The notes under the pieces are model-generated. The model was not told the DNA's origin, did not search any database, and was given only the letters and a program-made list of their open reading frames with translations. From Bowmanella denitrificans (GTDB taxonomy: Bacteria; Pseudomonadota; Gammaproteobacteria; Enterobacterales; Alteromonadaceae), in assembly GCF_002887595.1 (NCBI RefSeq), contig NZ_PEBU01000008.1, forward strand, positions 214,950 to 278,949: DNA of 64,000 nt, given 5' to 3'. Shown here piece by piece: positions 56,996 through 64,000 of the stretch. The position numbers were made by a program, and so were the translations under genes. Every line of letters begins with the position of its first letter. Positions within the stretch are counted from its first letter, which is position 1.

Positions 56996-57319
56996 CTAAT
57001 TTGCATCCACTTTAAGCAGCGCTTTAAACTTTTCCAGCTCAATCGGGCATTGCTGATTCACCAACTTATACAACCGGTCATAGTCAATCCCCAGGTCATT
57101 TCCTATTTCACCAGAATCCGTTATCTTTTTAAGCACAGTCACTAGCAGCGCCTGTTGTGAACTAACCCCATCATTCCCGTCCATAACCACCTGTATGGTT
57201 TCAATACAAGAGAGTAACGCATTAAAGCTTTTCTCGACTTCCGCCGCCTCATCAGCCTTTACAACTGCCGAAACTAAGATGATGGACACAGATAAACATA
57301 GGGAGTACTTGTTTAACAT
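56996..57319 (-). CDS. small exported protein of unknown function
   Basis: A 107-residue protein. A signal peptide (MLNKYSLCLSVSIILVSAVVKA) precedes an acidic helical mature part of about 85 residues containing two cysteines (LLSCIET, NQQCPIE), likely disulfide-linked in the periplasm. AGGA lies six bases before the ATG, supporting expression. No family is recognised, and flanking genes give no hint. Confidence 0.6.
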   Translation of the reverse strand: MLNKYSLCLSVSIILVSAVVKADEAAEVEKSFNALLSCIETIQVVMDGNDGVSSQQALLVTVLKKITDSGEIGNDLGIDYDRLYKLVNQQCPIELEKFKALLKVDAN

Positions 57320-57459
57320 TCGAAGTCCTATTTCTTGCTTGGAAAATTCAAACCCATTGCCAGCCTAGCGGGCGCATTTTACCAAAACATGTCACGCTGA
57401 ATTAGCCGATACCATTTTTTGTCGTGCTGCACTTCAGCGAAATCATTACCCCACGCTCA

Positions 57460-57891
57460 TTACCGAACAAATCGGCACATTCCCAATCCCAGCGCCTCAC
57501 CATTTCGCTCAAGATAACCATAACGCTGGTAAAATCCCTCTTTTCCCCTGGCTGCCAGCAAGCCCACCGTAGCCCCAGGCCCGGCTGCATCGCGTAAATA
57601 GGCTTCCACCTTATCCATTAACAAGGCCCCTATTCCCTGTCCCTGATAGCTTGGGTCGACCACCACATCCTGAATATAGAAATACATATAGCCATCTCCC
57701 ACTACCCGGGCCATACCCAATAATTGGCCATCCTGTCTTACCGTACAATGAAACAGTGACGCGGCCAGGCTGGCTGTCACGACCTGTTCAGGTAGGCTGT
57801 CCCAACCAATCAGTTGGCGTAAATGCAAAAACTCGGCAACTGTGGGTGGTGTTGCTGAGATGTCTAATGGTTGCAAATTTGTTTCCTTCAT
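57460..57891 (-). CDS. GNAT-family N-acetyltransferase
   Basis: A 143-residue GNAT protein. The acetyl-CoA motif is VVVDPSYQGQGIGALLMDKV (about 79-98), followed by VGLLAARGKEGFYQRYGYLER, a typical GNAT C-terminal beta-bulge region seen in the ElaA/YjcF-like subgroup. ATG 57891 (MKETNLQPLD) is chosen; 30 extra upstream residues in the open frame are not typical. The substrate is unknown. Confidence 0.87.
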   Translation of the reverse strand: MKETNLQPLDISATPPTVAEFLHLRQLIGWDSLPEQVVTASLAASLFHCTVRQDGQLLGMARVVGDGYMYFYIQDVVVDPSYQGQGIGALLMDKVEAYLRDAAGPGATVGLLAARGKEGFYQRYGYLERNGEALGLGMCRFVR

Positions 57892-58071
57892 TAAGCATAG
57901 TTTTGCCACAGCGACAGATCTGTGGCTTCTGGTCAGCTGTGACAGACAGTGAGTCGGAGTTGTCCGTCCGGCATCTGCCAACTGACATCTACATACTAAA
58001 CACTTTTAATCCTTGGACACACCGGCCCAAGTTATTACACTAGCGACCATTGATTATTTAGATGTACAGCC

Positions 58072-58776
58072 ATGAAAATAGCCATTCTGGGCGCAATGGA
58101 TCAGGAAGTTGCGCTTTTAAAAGATTCCCTGAAAAACATTAACCACACCCGCCATGCCCATCTGGACTTCTATGACGGTACCATGCATGACGTGGAAGTG
58201 ATCCTGGTTAAATGCGGTATTGGTAAAGTGGCGGCGTCGGTGGCCACCACCCTGATGATCGACCAGTTTGCACCGAACTTTGTGATTAACACCGGCTCTG
58301 CCGGCGGTTTTGACAGCGATCTGGTGGTGGGCGATGTTGTGATTGGCAGTGAAGTGCTGCACCATGATGCCGACCTGACGCACTTTGGTTACCAGCCAGG
58401 TCAGGTGGCCGGTATGCCTGCCCGTTTTGCCTGTGATCCACGACTGATCGCCGCCGCCGAGCATGCCACTGGCGATGTGCTGCATGTTAATTTTCGCACC
58501 GGTCTGATTTGTACCGGCGATGCCTTTATCGGTTGCGATGATGCCGCCGCCCAGCTTCGTGCTAAATTCCCGGATATGAAAGCCGTGGAAATGGAAGGGG
58601 CGGCCATTGCCCAGACCGCCCATATGCTGGATACGCCTTTTCTGGTGATTCGCTCTTTGTCAGATATAGCCGGCACTACTTCTAAAGTATCCTTTGATCA
58701 GTATCTGGAAAAAGCCGCCAAAAACTCGGCCAATCTGGTGATGGATATGATCAAAACCCTGGCGGAATCAAAGTAA
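58072..58776 (+). CDS. mtnN: 5'-methylthioadenosine/S-adenosylhomocysteine nucleosidase
   Basis: A 234-residue MTA/SAH nucleosidase (Pfs). It removes adenine from methylthioadenosine, S-adenosylhomocysteine and 5'-deoxyadenosine. The family features are present: MKIAILGAMDQEV start, NTGSAGGF, CTGDAFI, the catalytic region AVEMEGAAIAQ and VIRSLSDIAG. It is followed six bases later by a CobD/CbiB-like gene and then btuF, an arrangement seen in several marine gammaproteobacteria. The window also encodes ahcY, so there are two routes for SAH. Confidence 0.97.
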   Translation: MKIAILGAMDQEVALLKDSLKNINHTRHAHLDFYDGTMHDVEVILVKCGIGKVAASVATTLMIDQFAPNFVINTGSAGGFDSDLVVGDVVIGSEVLHHDADLTHFGYQPGQVAGMPARFACDPRLIAAAEHATGDVLHVNFRTGLICTGDAFIGCDDAAAQLRAKFPDMKAVEMEGAAIAQTAHMLDTPFLVIRSLSDIAGTTSKVSFDQYLEKAAKNSANLVMDMIKTLAESK

Positions 58777-58782
58777 CTCACT

Positions 58783-59733
58783 ATGCGCACAGAGCTTTTC
58801 CTGCATCCCTTAGTGCAACCCATCTGGCTGTTGCTACTGGTCGTGATACTGGAAAAGCTGTGGATATGGCCAGTGCGATATCATCCGCTGAGTTTTTTCC
58901 GCCTGCTGGCCAGCCGCATGGCCAAAAAGGTGAATCCCCGAGGTCATAGCAAAGGCCAGCAAATGCTCTCCGGCACGCTCGCACCTTTAGTGTTGCTGGC
59001 CCCCATCCTGGTCTGTATCGGCTTGTTTATTTATCTGGCCGAGTTTCCGGCTTTCTTTGATGCGTTTTTGTTGCTTATCGCCCTGAGTTATCAGCCAGTA
59101 CTGAACAAGCTGGATAAGATTCAGCTAGCGCTGATGGCCAATAAAAAATCCCTGGCGCGCAACCTGGCCCAGCCGCTGTTATTGCGGGAGACCGAACAAT
59201 TGACCCTGATGGGTCTGAGCAAAGCGGTCATTGAAGCAGCCCTGCTCAGATTTTATCACCAGTACGCCGCGGTGCTGTTCTGGTATTTGCTGTTAGGGGG
59301 CTTAGGCGCCTTCAGTTACAGGTTACTGTACGAATTCAGCCAGGTCTGGAATGTACGTGTGGCGGACTTTCGCTATTTTGGTGCGCCCATTGCCAGGTTA
59401 TGCCATTGGATGCAGTGGTTGCCGGTCAGATTTGCCATGTTAATACTGTTGATGCTGCAAAAACCAGGGAAAGCCAGTATTCAGCGCGACAGCATACGCA
59501 CCAGCCGCACCACATTGCTGGTGTATTCAGGGGCAGCGCTGGGCATACAGTTGGGGGGGCCGGCCTTTTATCAGGGGCAGAAAATCCGCCTGCCTAAATG
59601 TGGCGGTGAACGCGAAGCCGCCCCGCAGGATATTAACCGCACCAAAGCGGCCATTGTAAAAACCCAGGCTGTGCTGGTGCTAATGTGCCTGTTCATTCTA
59701 ACCGGCCAGTGGTTGCTAAGGAAAAGCCTATGA
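58783..59733 (+). CDS. CobD/CbiB-like cobalamin biosynthesis membrane protein
   Basis: A 316-residue membrane protein with about five hydrophobic segments. Start and context resemble CobD/CbiB, the enzyme that joins aminopropanol (or its phosphate) to cobyric acid. Recognisable pieces include PVRYHPLSFFRLLASRM near the start and an AALGIQLGGPAFYQGQKIRLP segment near 250-270 matching the family's conserved GGP region. Similarity is weaker than for textbook CbiB. No other corrin biosynthesis genes are present, so cobinamide salvage is more likely than de novo synthesis. It overlaps btuF (ATGA). Confidence 0.8.
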   Translation: MRTELFLHPLVQPIWLLLLVVILEKLWIWPVRYHPLSFFRLLASRMAKKVNPRGHSKGQQMLSGTLAPLVLLAPILVCIGLFIYLAEFPAFFDAFLLLIALSYQPVLNKLDKIQLALMANKKSLARNLAQPLLLRETEQLTLMGLSKAVIEAALLRFYHQYAAVLFWYLLLGGLGAFSYRLLYEFSQVWNVRVADFRYFGAPIARLCHWMQWLPVRFAMLILLMLQKPGKASIQRDSIRTSRTTLLVYSGAALGIQLGGPAFYQGQKIRLPKCGGEREAAPQDINRTKAAIVKTQAVLVLMCLFILTGQWLLRKSL

Positions 59734-60539
59734 CCTTGTTTTGCCGAACCCTTTGCCTGTTATTGCTGGCACATTCAGTGGCAGCGGCAGAACGCATTGT
59801 CAGTTTGGCCCCACATACCACCGAGCTGGTATACGCGCTGCAGTCTGAGCATAAGCTGCTGGCCGCCAGTGATTTCAGTGACTACCCACAAGCCGCCAAG
59901 GCCTTGCCGCGGGTGGCCAATTATCAGGGCGTGGATTTTGAGGCCCTGATGCGCCTCAAGCCGGATCTGGTTTTGGTCTGGCAGGGGGGCAACAAACCAC
60001 AGGATATTCAGCGTTTACAAACCCTTGGTTTGAATCTGTTTTTTTCCGGCCCACAACAACCAGAGGATATCGCCAGTGAATTACAGGCACTGGGCAAGCT
60101 GTTAGATAAACAGGAATTGGCACAGTCACTGGCGCAGAACTATCTAAACCAGCTGGCGGCCACCAGAGCCCGCTACACTGATGCTGAGCCGGTGAGGGTG
60201 TTTTATTATATGTGGGCCAAGCCCATGATGAGTGTTGGCCCCAATGCCTGGGCCAGCCGTATGCTGGAAATATGCAATGGCCAATCCATCTTTGCCGATG
60301 CCCCTTCCGATTACCCAGAAGTGACCATGGAAGGGGTACTGGCACGTAAACCCCAGTTGATTGTCGCCGCTTTCGAGCAGCCCCGTGCGCAGTTTGTTAG
60401 CCACTGGCAACCCTGGCTAAACACCTTAAGCTTGCAGGAAGCCGATCTTGTCAGCGTCGACCCGGATAAACTGCATCGCTTTTCACTGCGCCTGGCCGAC
60501 GGCATTGCACAGCTTTGCCAGACGATTCAGAGAAAATAA
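59730..60539 (+). CDS. btuF: periplasmic cobalamin-binding protein BtuF
   Basis: A 269-residue class III binding protein. A signal peptide ([20 protein letters not shown]) precedes [17 protein letters not shown], the standard BtuF/FhuD-like start. [17 protein letters not shown] and [12 protein letters not shown] follow, and the second lobe has [19 protein letters not shown]. It delivers vitamin B12 to BtuCD, whose genes are not in the window. The ATG at 59730 overlaps the CobD-like stop; a longer frame starting at 59685 lies inside that gene. Confidence 0.93.
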   Translation: MTLFCRTLCLLLLAHSVAAAERIVSLAPHTTELVYALQSEHKLLAASDFSDYPQAAKALPRVANYQGVDFEALMRLKPDLVLVWQGGNKPQDIQRLQTLGLNLFFSGPQQPEDIASELQALGKLLDKQELAQSLAQNYLNQLAATRARYTDAEPVRVFYYMWAKPMMSVGPNAWASRMLEICNGQSIFADAPSDYPEVTMEGVLARKPQLIVAAFEQPRAQFVSHWQPWLNTLSLQEADLVSVDPDKLHRFSLRLADGIAQLCQTIQRK

Positions 60540-60622
60540 GCCCGTTATTTGAAAGCTGCCAGATTCCATACCATGCTAACAGACACGCCACTTTTACCTT
60601 ATCAATCAAAGGGGAACCAAAG

Positions 60623-62008
60623 ATGGGAAGCAGTCTGTCAGCACAGGGAGATTTCAAGGTAGCCAATCTGGCTCTGGCCGAATGGGGCCGTAAGGAACTG
60701 GCCATTGCCGAATCGGAAATGCCGGCCCTGATGGCCATTCGCGACAAGTATCAAGCCGAGCAGCCGCTGGCAGGTGCCAGAATTCTGGGCTGCATTCATA
60801 TGACGATTCAAACCGGGGTGCTGATAGAAACCCTGATGGCACTAGGCGCAGAAGTGCGCTGGTCATCCTGCAATATATTTTCCACTCAGGATCATGCGGC
60901 AGCGGCAATGGCTGCGGCTGGCGTGCCGGTGTTTGCCTGGAAAGGGGAAACCGAGGTGGAATATGACTGGTGTCTGGAACAAACCATTATTAAGGACGGC
61001 GCTCCCTGGACGGCCAATATGGTGCTGGATGACGGCGGCGATCTAACCGCCATGTTGCACGACAAATACCCACAAGTGCTGGATGGCGTGCATGGGATTA
61101 CCGAAGAAACCACCACAGGCGTACACCGCCTGCAACAGATGCTGAAACAGGGCAAGCTCAGGGTGCCAGCCATTAATGTCAATGATGCGGTAACCAAGTC
61201 TAAAAATGACAACAAATATGGCTGCCGTCATAGTCTGAATGACGCCATCAAACGGGCGACCGACCACCTGCTGGCCGGTAAAAAAGCCCTGGTGATTGGT
61301 TATGGTGATGTGGGTAAGGGCTCTGCCCAGTCTCTGCGCCAGGAGGGGATGATTGTCAGGATCTGTGAAATCGATCCAATCTGCGCCATGCAGGCCTGCA
61401 TGGATGGCTATGAAGTGGTCTCGCCCTACCGCATGGGGCAGAACACCGGGCAACTGGAGGATGTCGACCAGGTTCTGATGCAAAGTATTGACCTGATAGT
61501 TACCTGCACCGGCAACCTGGATGTGTGTGACGCCAATATGCTCAAAAGCCTCAAGGCCGGCGCCGTGGTATGCAATATCGGCCACTTTGACCACGAAATT
61601 GACACCGCCTTTATGCGCAGCAACTGGCGCTGGGAAGAAATCAAACCTCAGGTGCATAAAATTTACCGCAGCAATAACAGCCGTGACCATCTGCTGCTGC
61701 TTTCCGAAGGCAGGCTGGTGAATCTGGGCAATGCCACCGGCCATCCGTCCAGAGTGATGGATGGTTCATTTGCTAATCAGGTGCTGGCTCAGATCCATTT
61801 ATTCAGGCAGGGCTATGCCAATTTAAAGGATGCTGATAAAGCCAGGTTATTACGGGTTGAAGTGCTGCCCCGACAATTGGACGAGGAAGTCGCCAGATAT
61901 ATGGTAGAAGGCTTTGGCGGTGTGATGACGAAGCTCACTGCCAGGCAGGCCGACTATATTCAGGTGGATCCGCAGGGCCCCTTTAAGGAAGAAAGCTACA
62001 GATATTAA
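60623..62008 (+). CDS. ahcY: S-adenosylhomocysteine hydrolase
   Basis: A 461-residue adenosylhomocysteinase that splits SAH to homocysteine and adenosine. The substrate domain has [32 protein letters not shown] and [10 protein letters not shown]. The NAD-binding motif is [15 protein letters not shown], with the C-terminal signature ending KEESYRY. Start chosen at 60623 with GGGGA nine bases upstream; the open frame begins earlier at 60515, overlapping the end of btuF. Most enteric bacteria use MtnN and LuxS; this organism has AhcY together with MtnN. Confidence 0.96.
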   Translation: MGSSLSAQGDFKVANLALAEWGRKELAIAESEMPALMAIRDKYQAEQPLAGARILGCIHMTIQTGVLIETLMALGAEVRWSSCNIFSTQDHAAAAMAAAGVPVFAWKGETEVEYDWCLEQTIIKDGAPWTANMVLDDGGDLTAMLHDKYPQVLDGVHGITEETTTGVHRLQQMLKQGKLRVPAINVNDAVTKSKNDNKYGCRHSLNDAIKRATDHLLAGKKALVIGYGDVGKGSAQSLRQEGMIVRICEIDPICAMQACMDGYEVVSPYRMGQNTGQLEDVDQVLMQSIDLIVTCTGNLDVCDANMLKSLKAGAVVCNIGHFDHEIDTAFMRSNWRWEEIKPQVHKIYRSNNSRDHLLLLSEGRLVNLGNATGHPSRVMDGSFANQVLAQIHLFRQGYANLKDADKARLLRVEVLPRQLDEEVARYMVEGFGGVMTKLTARQADYIQVDPQGPFKEESYRY

Positions 62009-62016
62009 AGCGTGTT

Positions 62017-62055
62017 GCCGGGCTTTGCCTTAGGTCCACAGGCCTGCAGCCCGGC
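62017..62055 (+). terminator. stem-loop downstream of ahcY
   Basis: GCCGGGCT and AGCCCGGC pair perfectly over eight bases with a 23-base loop, starting eight bases after the ahcY stop. There is no T-run, so only a possible terminator. Confidence 0.35.
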
Positions 62056-62194
62056 GTCGTGACCAGAAGGGGCTGAATTTGAACATAATCTATACTTGCA
62101 AGATAAACAGCCCCTAGAGCCTGCATAAAAACTGAAGCCTCTGTACTCAACCCCGGCATTGGGTTTAAACTGCAGGCAAATTGGAGGTTCAGCT

Positions 62195-62566
62195 ATGCGC
62201 CTTATCCCCCTGTTACTGTTATTGTTTTGCACCCTGGCCGGCGCTGACGAAGCCCGCTTTGACAAGCTGACAGCTCAGCAAGTGTATGCATCCTTGTCAC
62301 AATTGGTGCTAGTGGATGTGCGCAGCCCTGAGGAGTTTGCCGAGGGACATGTACCGGGTGCCGTTAATCTGCCCCATGATGCCGTGACAGACTATCTGCA
62401 TTTATTGCAGGGGCAACAACAACGTCATTTGGTACTTTATTGCCGCTCCGGACGCAGAGCAGGTTTGGCCGCCGCACAGTTGCAGCAACAGGGGTTTCAG
62501 CAGATTTCGCTGCTTGAAGGGGATATGCCTGGCTGGCAGGAACAAGGCTTTCAGGTACAAAAATGA
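62195..62566 (+). CDS. exported rhodanese-like sulfurtransferase
   Basis: A 123-residue single-domain rhodanese with a signal peptide (MRLIPLLLLLFCTLAGADE). The active-site Cys83 is in LYCRSGRRA, after VDVRSPEEFAEGHVPGAVNLP. A periplasmic location suggests a role in sulfur trafficking or redox repair. GGAGG lies eight bases before the ATG. The last four bases overlap the next gene. Confidence 0.88.
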   Translation: MRLIPLLLLLFCTLAGADEARFDKLTAQQVYASLSQLVLVDVRSPEEFAEGHVPGAVNLPHDAVTDYLHLLQGQQQRHLVLYCRSGRRAGLAAAQLQQQGFQQISLLEGDMPGWQEQGFQVQK

Positions 62567-62985
62567 GCCAGGTTTTTAGTAAGAGCGACAAATACGGCAG
62601 CTTTCAGTTACAGACCGAAGGGCCTTTGTTGCTGGCTAAAGTGTCAGGGGTGATTGGCACAGGCTTAAGCAAGAATTATCTGAGCCAGCTACTGGTGCTG
62701 GCCAAACAACTGCAAGGCAGCCCCTGGATTTATATAGCCGATTGTACGGATTACCAGGCCGCCATTCCTGATGCCGCCAGTAATTTGCAAAAAGCCTACG
62801 AGGAATGCCTGAAACTTGGCTGTGTAGGCGATGCGTATTGTATTCAATCGCCGGTCGGCATTAATCAACTGGCGCAGGTCCGCAGACAAAGCAACATTCA
62901 GTCCGATATTCAGGACAGGATTTTCGCCGATATGGACAAGGCCAAGGCGGCCATGTTGAAATTCCTGCAGGACGCCGTCTTCTGA
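62563..62985 (+). CDS. unknown protein, STAS/SpoIIAA-like pattern
   Basis: A 140-residue soluble protein coupled to the rhodanese (ATGA). The pattern of strands and helices (SFQLQTEGPLLLAKVSGVIG, SPWIYIADCTDYQAAIPDAASNLQKAYEECLKLG) loosely resembles the STAS/SpoIIAA-like fold, but I do not recognise a named family. Two cysteines lie in the second half. Function is unknown; position suggests coexpression with the rhodanese and DUF2721 genes. Confidence 0.6.
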   Translation: MSQVFSKSDKYGSFQLQTEGPLLLAKVSGVIGTGLSKNYLSQLLVLAKQLQGSPWIYIADCTDYQAAIPDAASNLQKAYEECLKLGCVGDAYCIQSPVGINQLAQVRRQSNIQSDIQDRIFADMDKAKAAMLKFLQDAVF

Positions 62986-62997
62986 GCCTGACATCAC

Positions 62998-63390
62998 ATG
63001 AATATTACCCTTACCACCCCAGCTATGCTGTTTCCGGCTATTTCCTTGTTGTTACTGGCTTACACCAACAGGTTTGTGACCCTGGCCAGCATCATCCGCA
63101 ACTTTGAAGACAGCAGCGACAGCACCCATAAGCAGATTGCCAACCTACGTAAGCGCATTCAACTGATTAAGCGCATGCAGGAGTCGGGCGTGGCCAGTTT
63201 TTTCCTTTGCGTATTGTCCATGCTGGCCATTTACCTTAACTATCAACTGGCTGGAAGCTGGATCTTTGGCGTCAGTCTGATTCTGTTGCTGTGGTCCTTA
63301 TGGCTGTCCGTGGCCGAGATCCGTATTTCTGTGGAAGCACTGGATGTGCATTTACAGAGTTTGAACATTCAGACCAATAAGAAAAAATGA
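62998..63390 (+). CDS. DUF2721 membrane protein
   Basis: A 130-residue protein of the DUF2721 family. It starts with MNITLTTPAMLFPAISLLLLAYTNRF and has a central basic coiled segment (IANLRKRIQLIKRMQESG). Two further hydrophobic helices follow (ASFFLCVLSMLAIYL, WIFGVSLILLLWSLWLSV). About three membrane helices are expected. Function is not known. It lies 12 bases after the unknown protein and overlaps the acetyltransferase start (ATGA). Confidence 0.82.
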   Translation: MNITLTTPAMLFPAISLLLLAYTNRFVTLASIIRNFEDSSDSTHKQIANLRKRIQLIKRMQESGVASFFLCVLSMLAIYLNYQLAGSWIFGVSLILLLWSLWLSVAEIRISVEALDVHLQSLNIQTNKKK

Positions 63391-63962
63391 GCACAATCGA
63401 ATATCTCCCCCTACATCAGGATCATTTTGCCCGTTTGCTGACCCTGGCCAACAGCGTGCATGGTGATAATTACATGGATCTGCCCGCTCTGCAGGCTTAT
63501 CACCAGGCTGGCCTGGTAAACAATATCAATGCCAGTTGGGTGGCATTGGATGGTGAAAGGCTGGTTGGCTTTCGTATTACCTGGGCAGCAGGCAACTGGC
63601 AGACCGACAAATGGTGTAGTCCGACCTTATGGGGTTTGCCTGAAAACCAGGTGTGCTACTTCAAGTGCAATACCGTAGACAGCCAATACCGCGCCGCGGG
63701 CATAGGCTCACAAATGCTTAAGCTATCTGTTCGTGAAGCGGCTAAACAGGGTGCCAGGGCTGGTCTTGCTCATATCTGGATGCAAAGCCCAGGCAACAGC
63801 GCGTTTAAATACTTTACTAAGTGCGGTGGCAAACTGGTTAAGGAGCATCCTGGCAAGTGGCAGGAAAACTGCGACAACGAAGGCTATGTTTGCCCTATTT
63901 GTGGCACGCAGTGTGACTGTGTGGCGGCGGAAATGTTACTTAAGTTTGGGCGTGAGGCGTGA
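63387..63962 (+). CDS. GNAT-family acetyltransferase with C-terminal cysteine cluster
   Basis: A 191-residue protein. The GNAT acetyl-CoA motif is VDSQYRAAGIGSQMLKLSVREAA (about residues 97-119), followed by the typical NSAFKYFTKCGGKLV. The C-terminus adds a cysteine cluster (Cys169, Cys172, Cys176, Cys178 in CPICGTQCDC) that resembles a small zinc knuckle. The final codons and the stop lie inside a seven-base tandem repeat, so the C-terminus could vary between strains. The substrate is unknown. Confidence 0.82.
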   Translation: MSTIEYLPLHQDHFARLLTLANSVHGDNYMDLPALQAYHQAGLVNNINASWVALDGERLVGFRITWAAGNWQTDKWCSPTLWGLPENQVCYFKCNTVDSQYRAAGIGSQMLKLSVREAAKQGARAGLAHIWMQSPGNSAFKYFTKCGGKLVKEHPGKWQENCDNEGYVCPICGTQCDCVAAEMLLKFGREA

Positions 63963-64000
63963 GGCGTGAGGCGTGAGGCGTGAGGCGTGAGGCGTGAGGC
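63949..64000 (+). repeat. heptanucleotide tandem repeat (GGCGTGA)n
   Basis: Seven perfect copies of GGCGTGA plus three bases run from the end of the acetyltransferase gene to the window edge. The array continues beyond the window, so total copy number is unknown. The first copies encode the last residues and stop codon of the acetyltransferase. Confidence 0.92.

Overview
The window looks like chromosomal DNA of a marine-type gammaproteobacterium, most likely an Alteromonadaceae-like member of the Alteromonadales. This is an inference from gene content, not a measured phylogeny. The clues are the rpoN-hpf-ptsN-rapZ-npr cluster, an ArcB-type kinase next to gltBD, three large TonB-dependent receptors, a GH65 phosphorylase locus under a LacI-type repressor, and mgtE, mtnN, btuF and ahcY. 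Coding density is high. No tRNA, rRNA, CRISPR array, integrase or transposase was recognised by eye.

Layout. 1-3456: sigma-54 / nitrogen-PTS operon with overlapping starts and a perfect hairpin between hpf and ptsN. 3525-7439: reverse-strand housekeeping and accessory genes (rluF, DUF1272, cupin, phosphoesterase, acetyltransferase, AEC transporter). 7671-15088: an HAF-repeat secreted protein, a DUF3857-transglutaminase-DUF2569 membrane protein, mgtE and a chemoreceptor. 15057-24279: an alpha-glucoside locus with MFS transporter, GH65 phosphorylase, beta-phosphoglucomutase, LacI regulator and TonB receptor. The transporter/phosphorylase promoter region and the receptor promoter region carry the same 16-bp palindrome. 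24280-33214: arcB, then gltB-gltD. 33215-39741: a palindromic repeat cluster, a second TonB receptor, a CBS protein, small secreted and DUF2726 proteins, a VOC protein and a yeast-type cytosine deaminase.

40551-47071 is the most system-like stretch. A reverse operon encodes a POT-type peptide transporter, an ornithine-cyclodeaminase-family enzyme and a PepP-type Xaa-Pro aminopeptidase. It diverges from a lipoprotein with a perfect HExxH-x18-E zinc-peptidase motif, across a short intergenic region holding a 17-bp palindrome. I infer a proline-containing peptide scavenging module. 47293-51268 holds a SWIM-SNF2 helicase followed by three tandem ~216-bp copies of a hairpin-rich repeat; related fragments lie near 47.1 kb and 56.9 kb.

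51269-64000: a nucleoside-recognition-domain membrane protein divergent from an Lrp/AsnC regulator, a third TonB receptor with a palindrome upstream, a serine hydrolase, then mtnN, a CobD/CbiB-like gene, btuF and ahcY (SAM-cycle and cobalamin salvage). The window ends with a small operon (rhodanese, unknown, DUF2721, acetyltransferase). The acetyltransferase stop codon lies inside a 7-bp tandem repeat running off the window edge.
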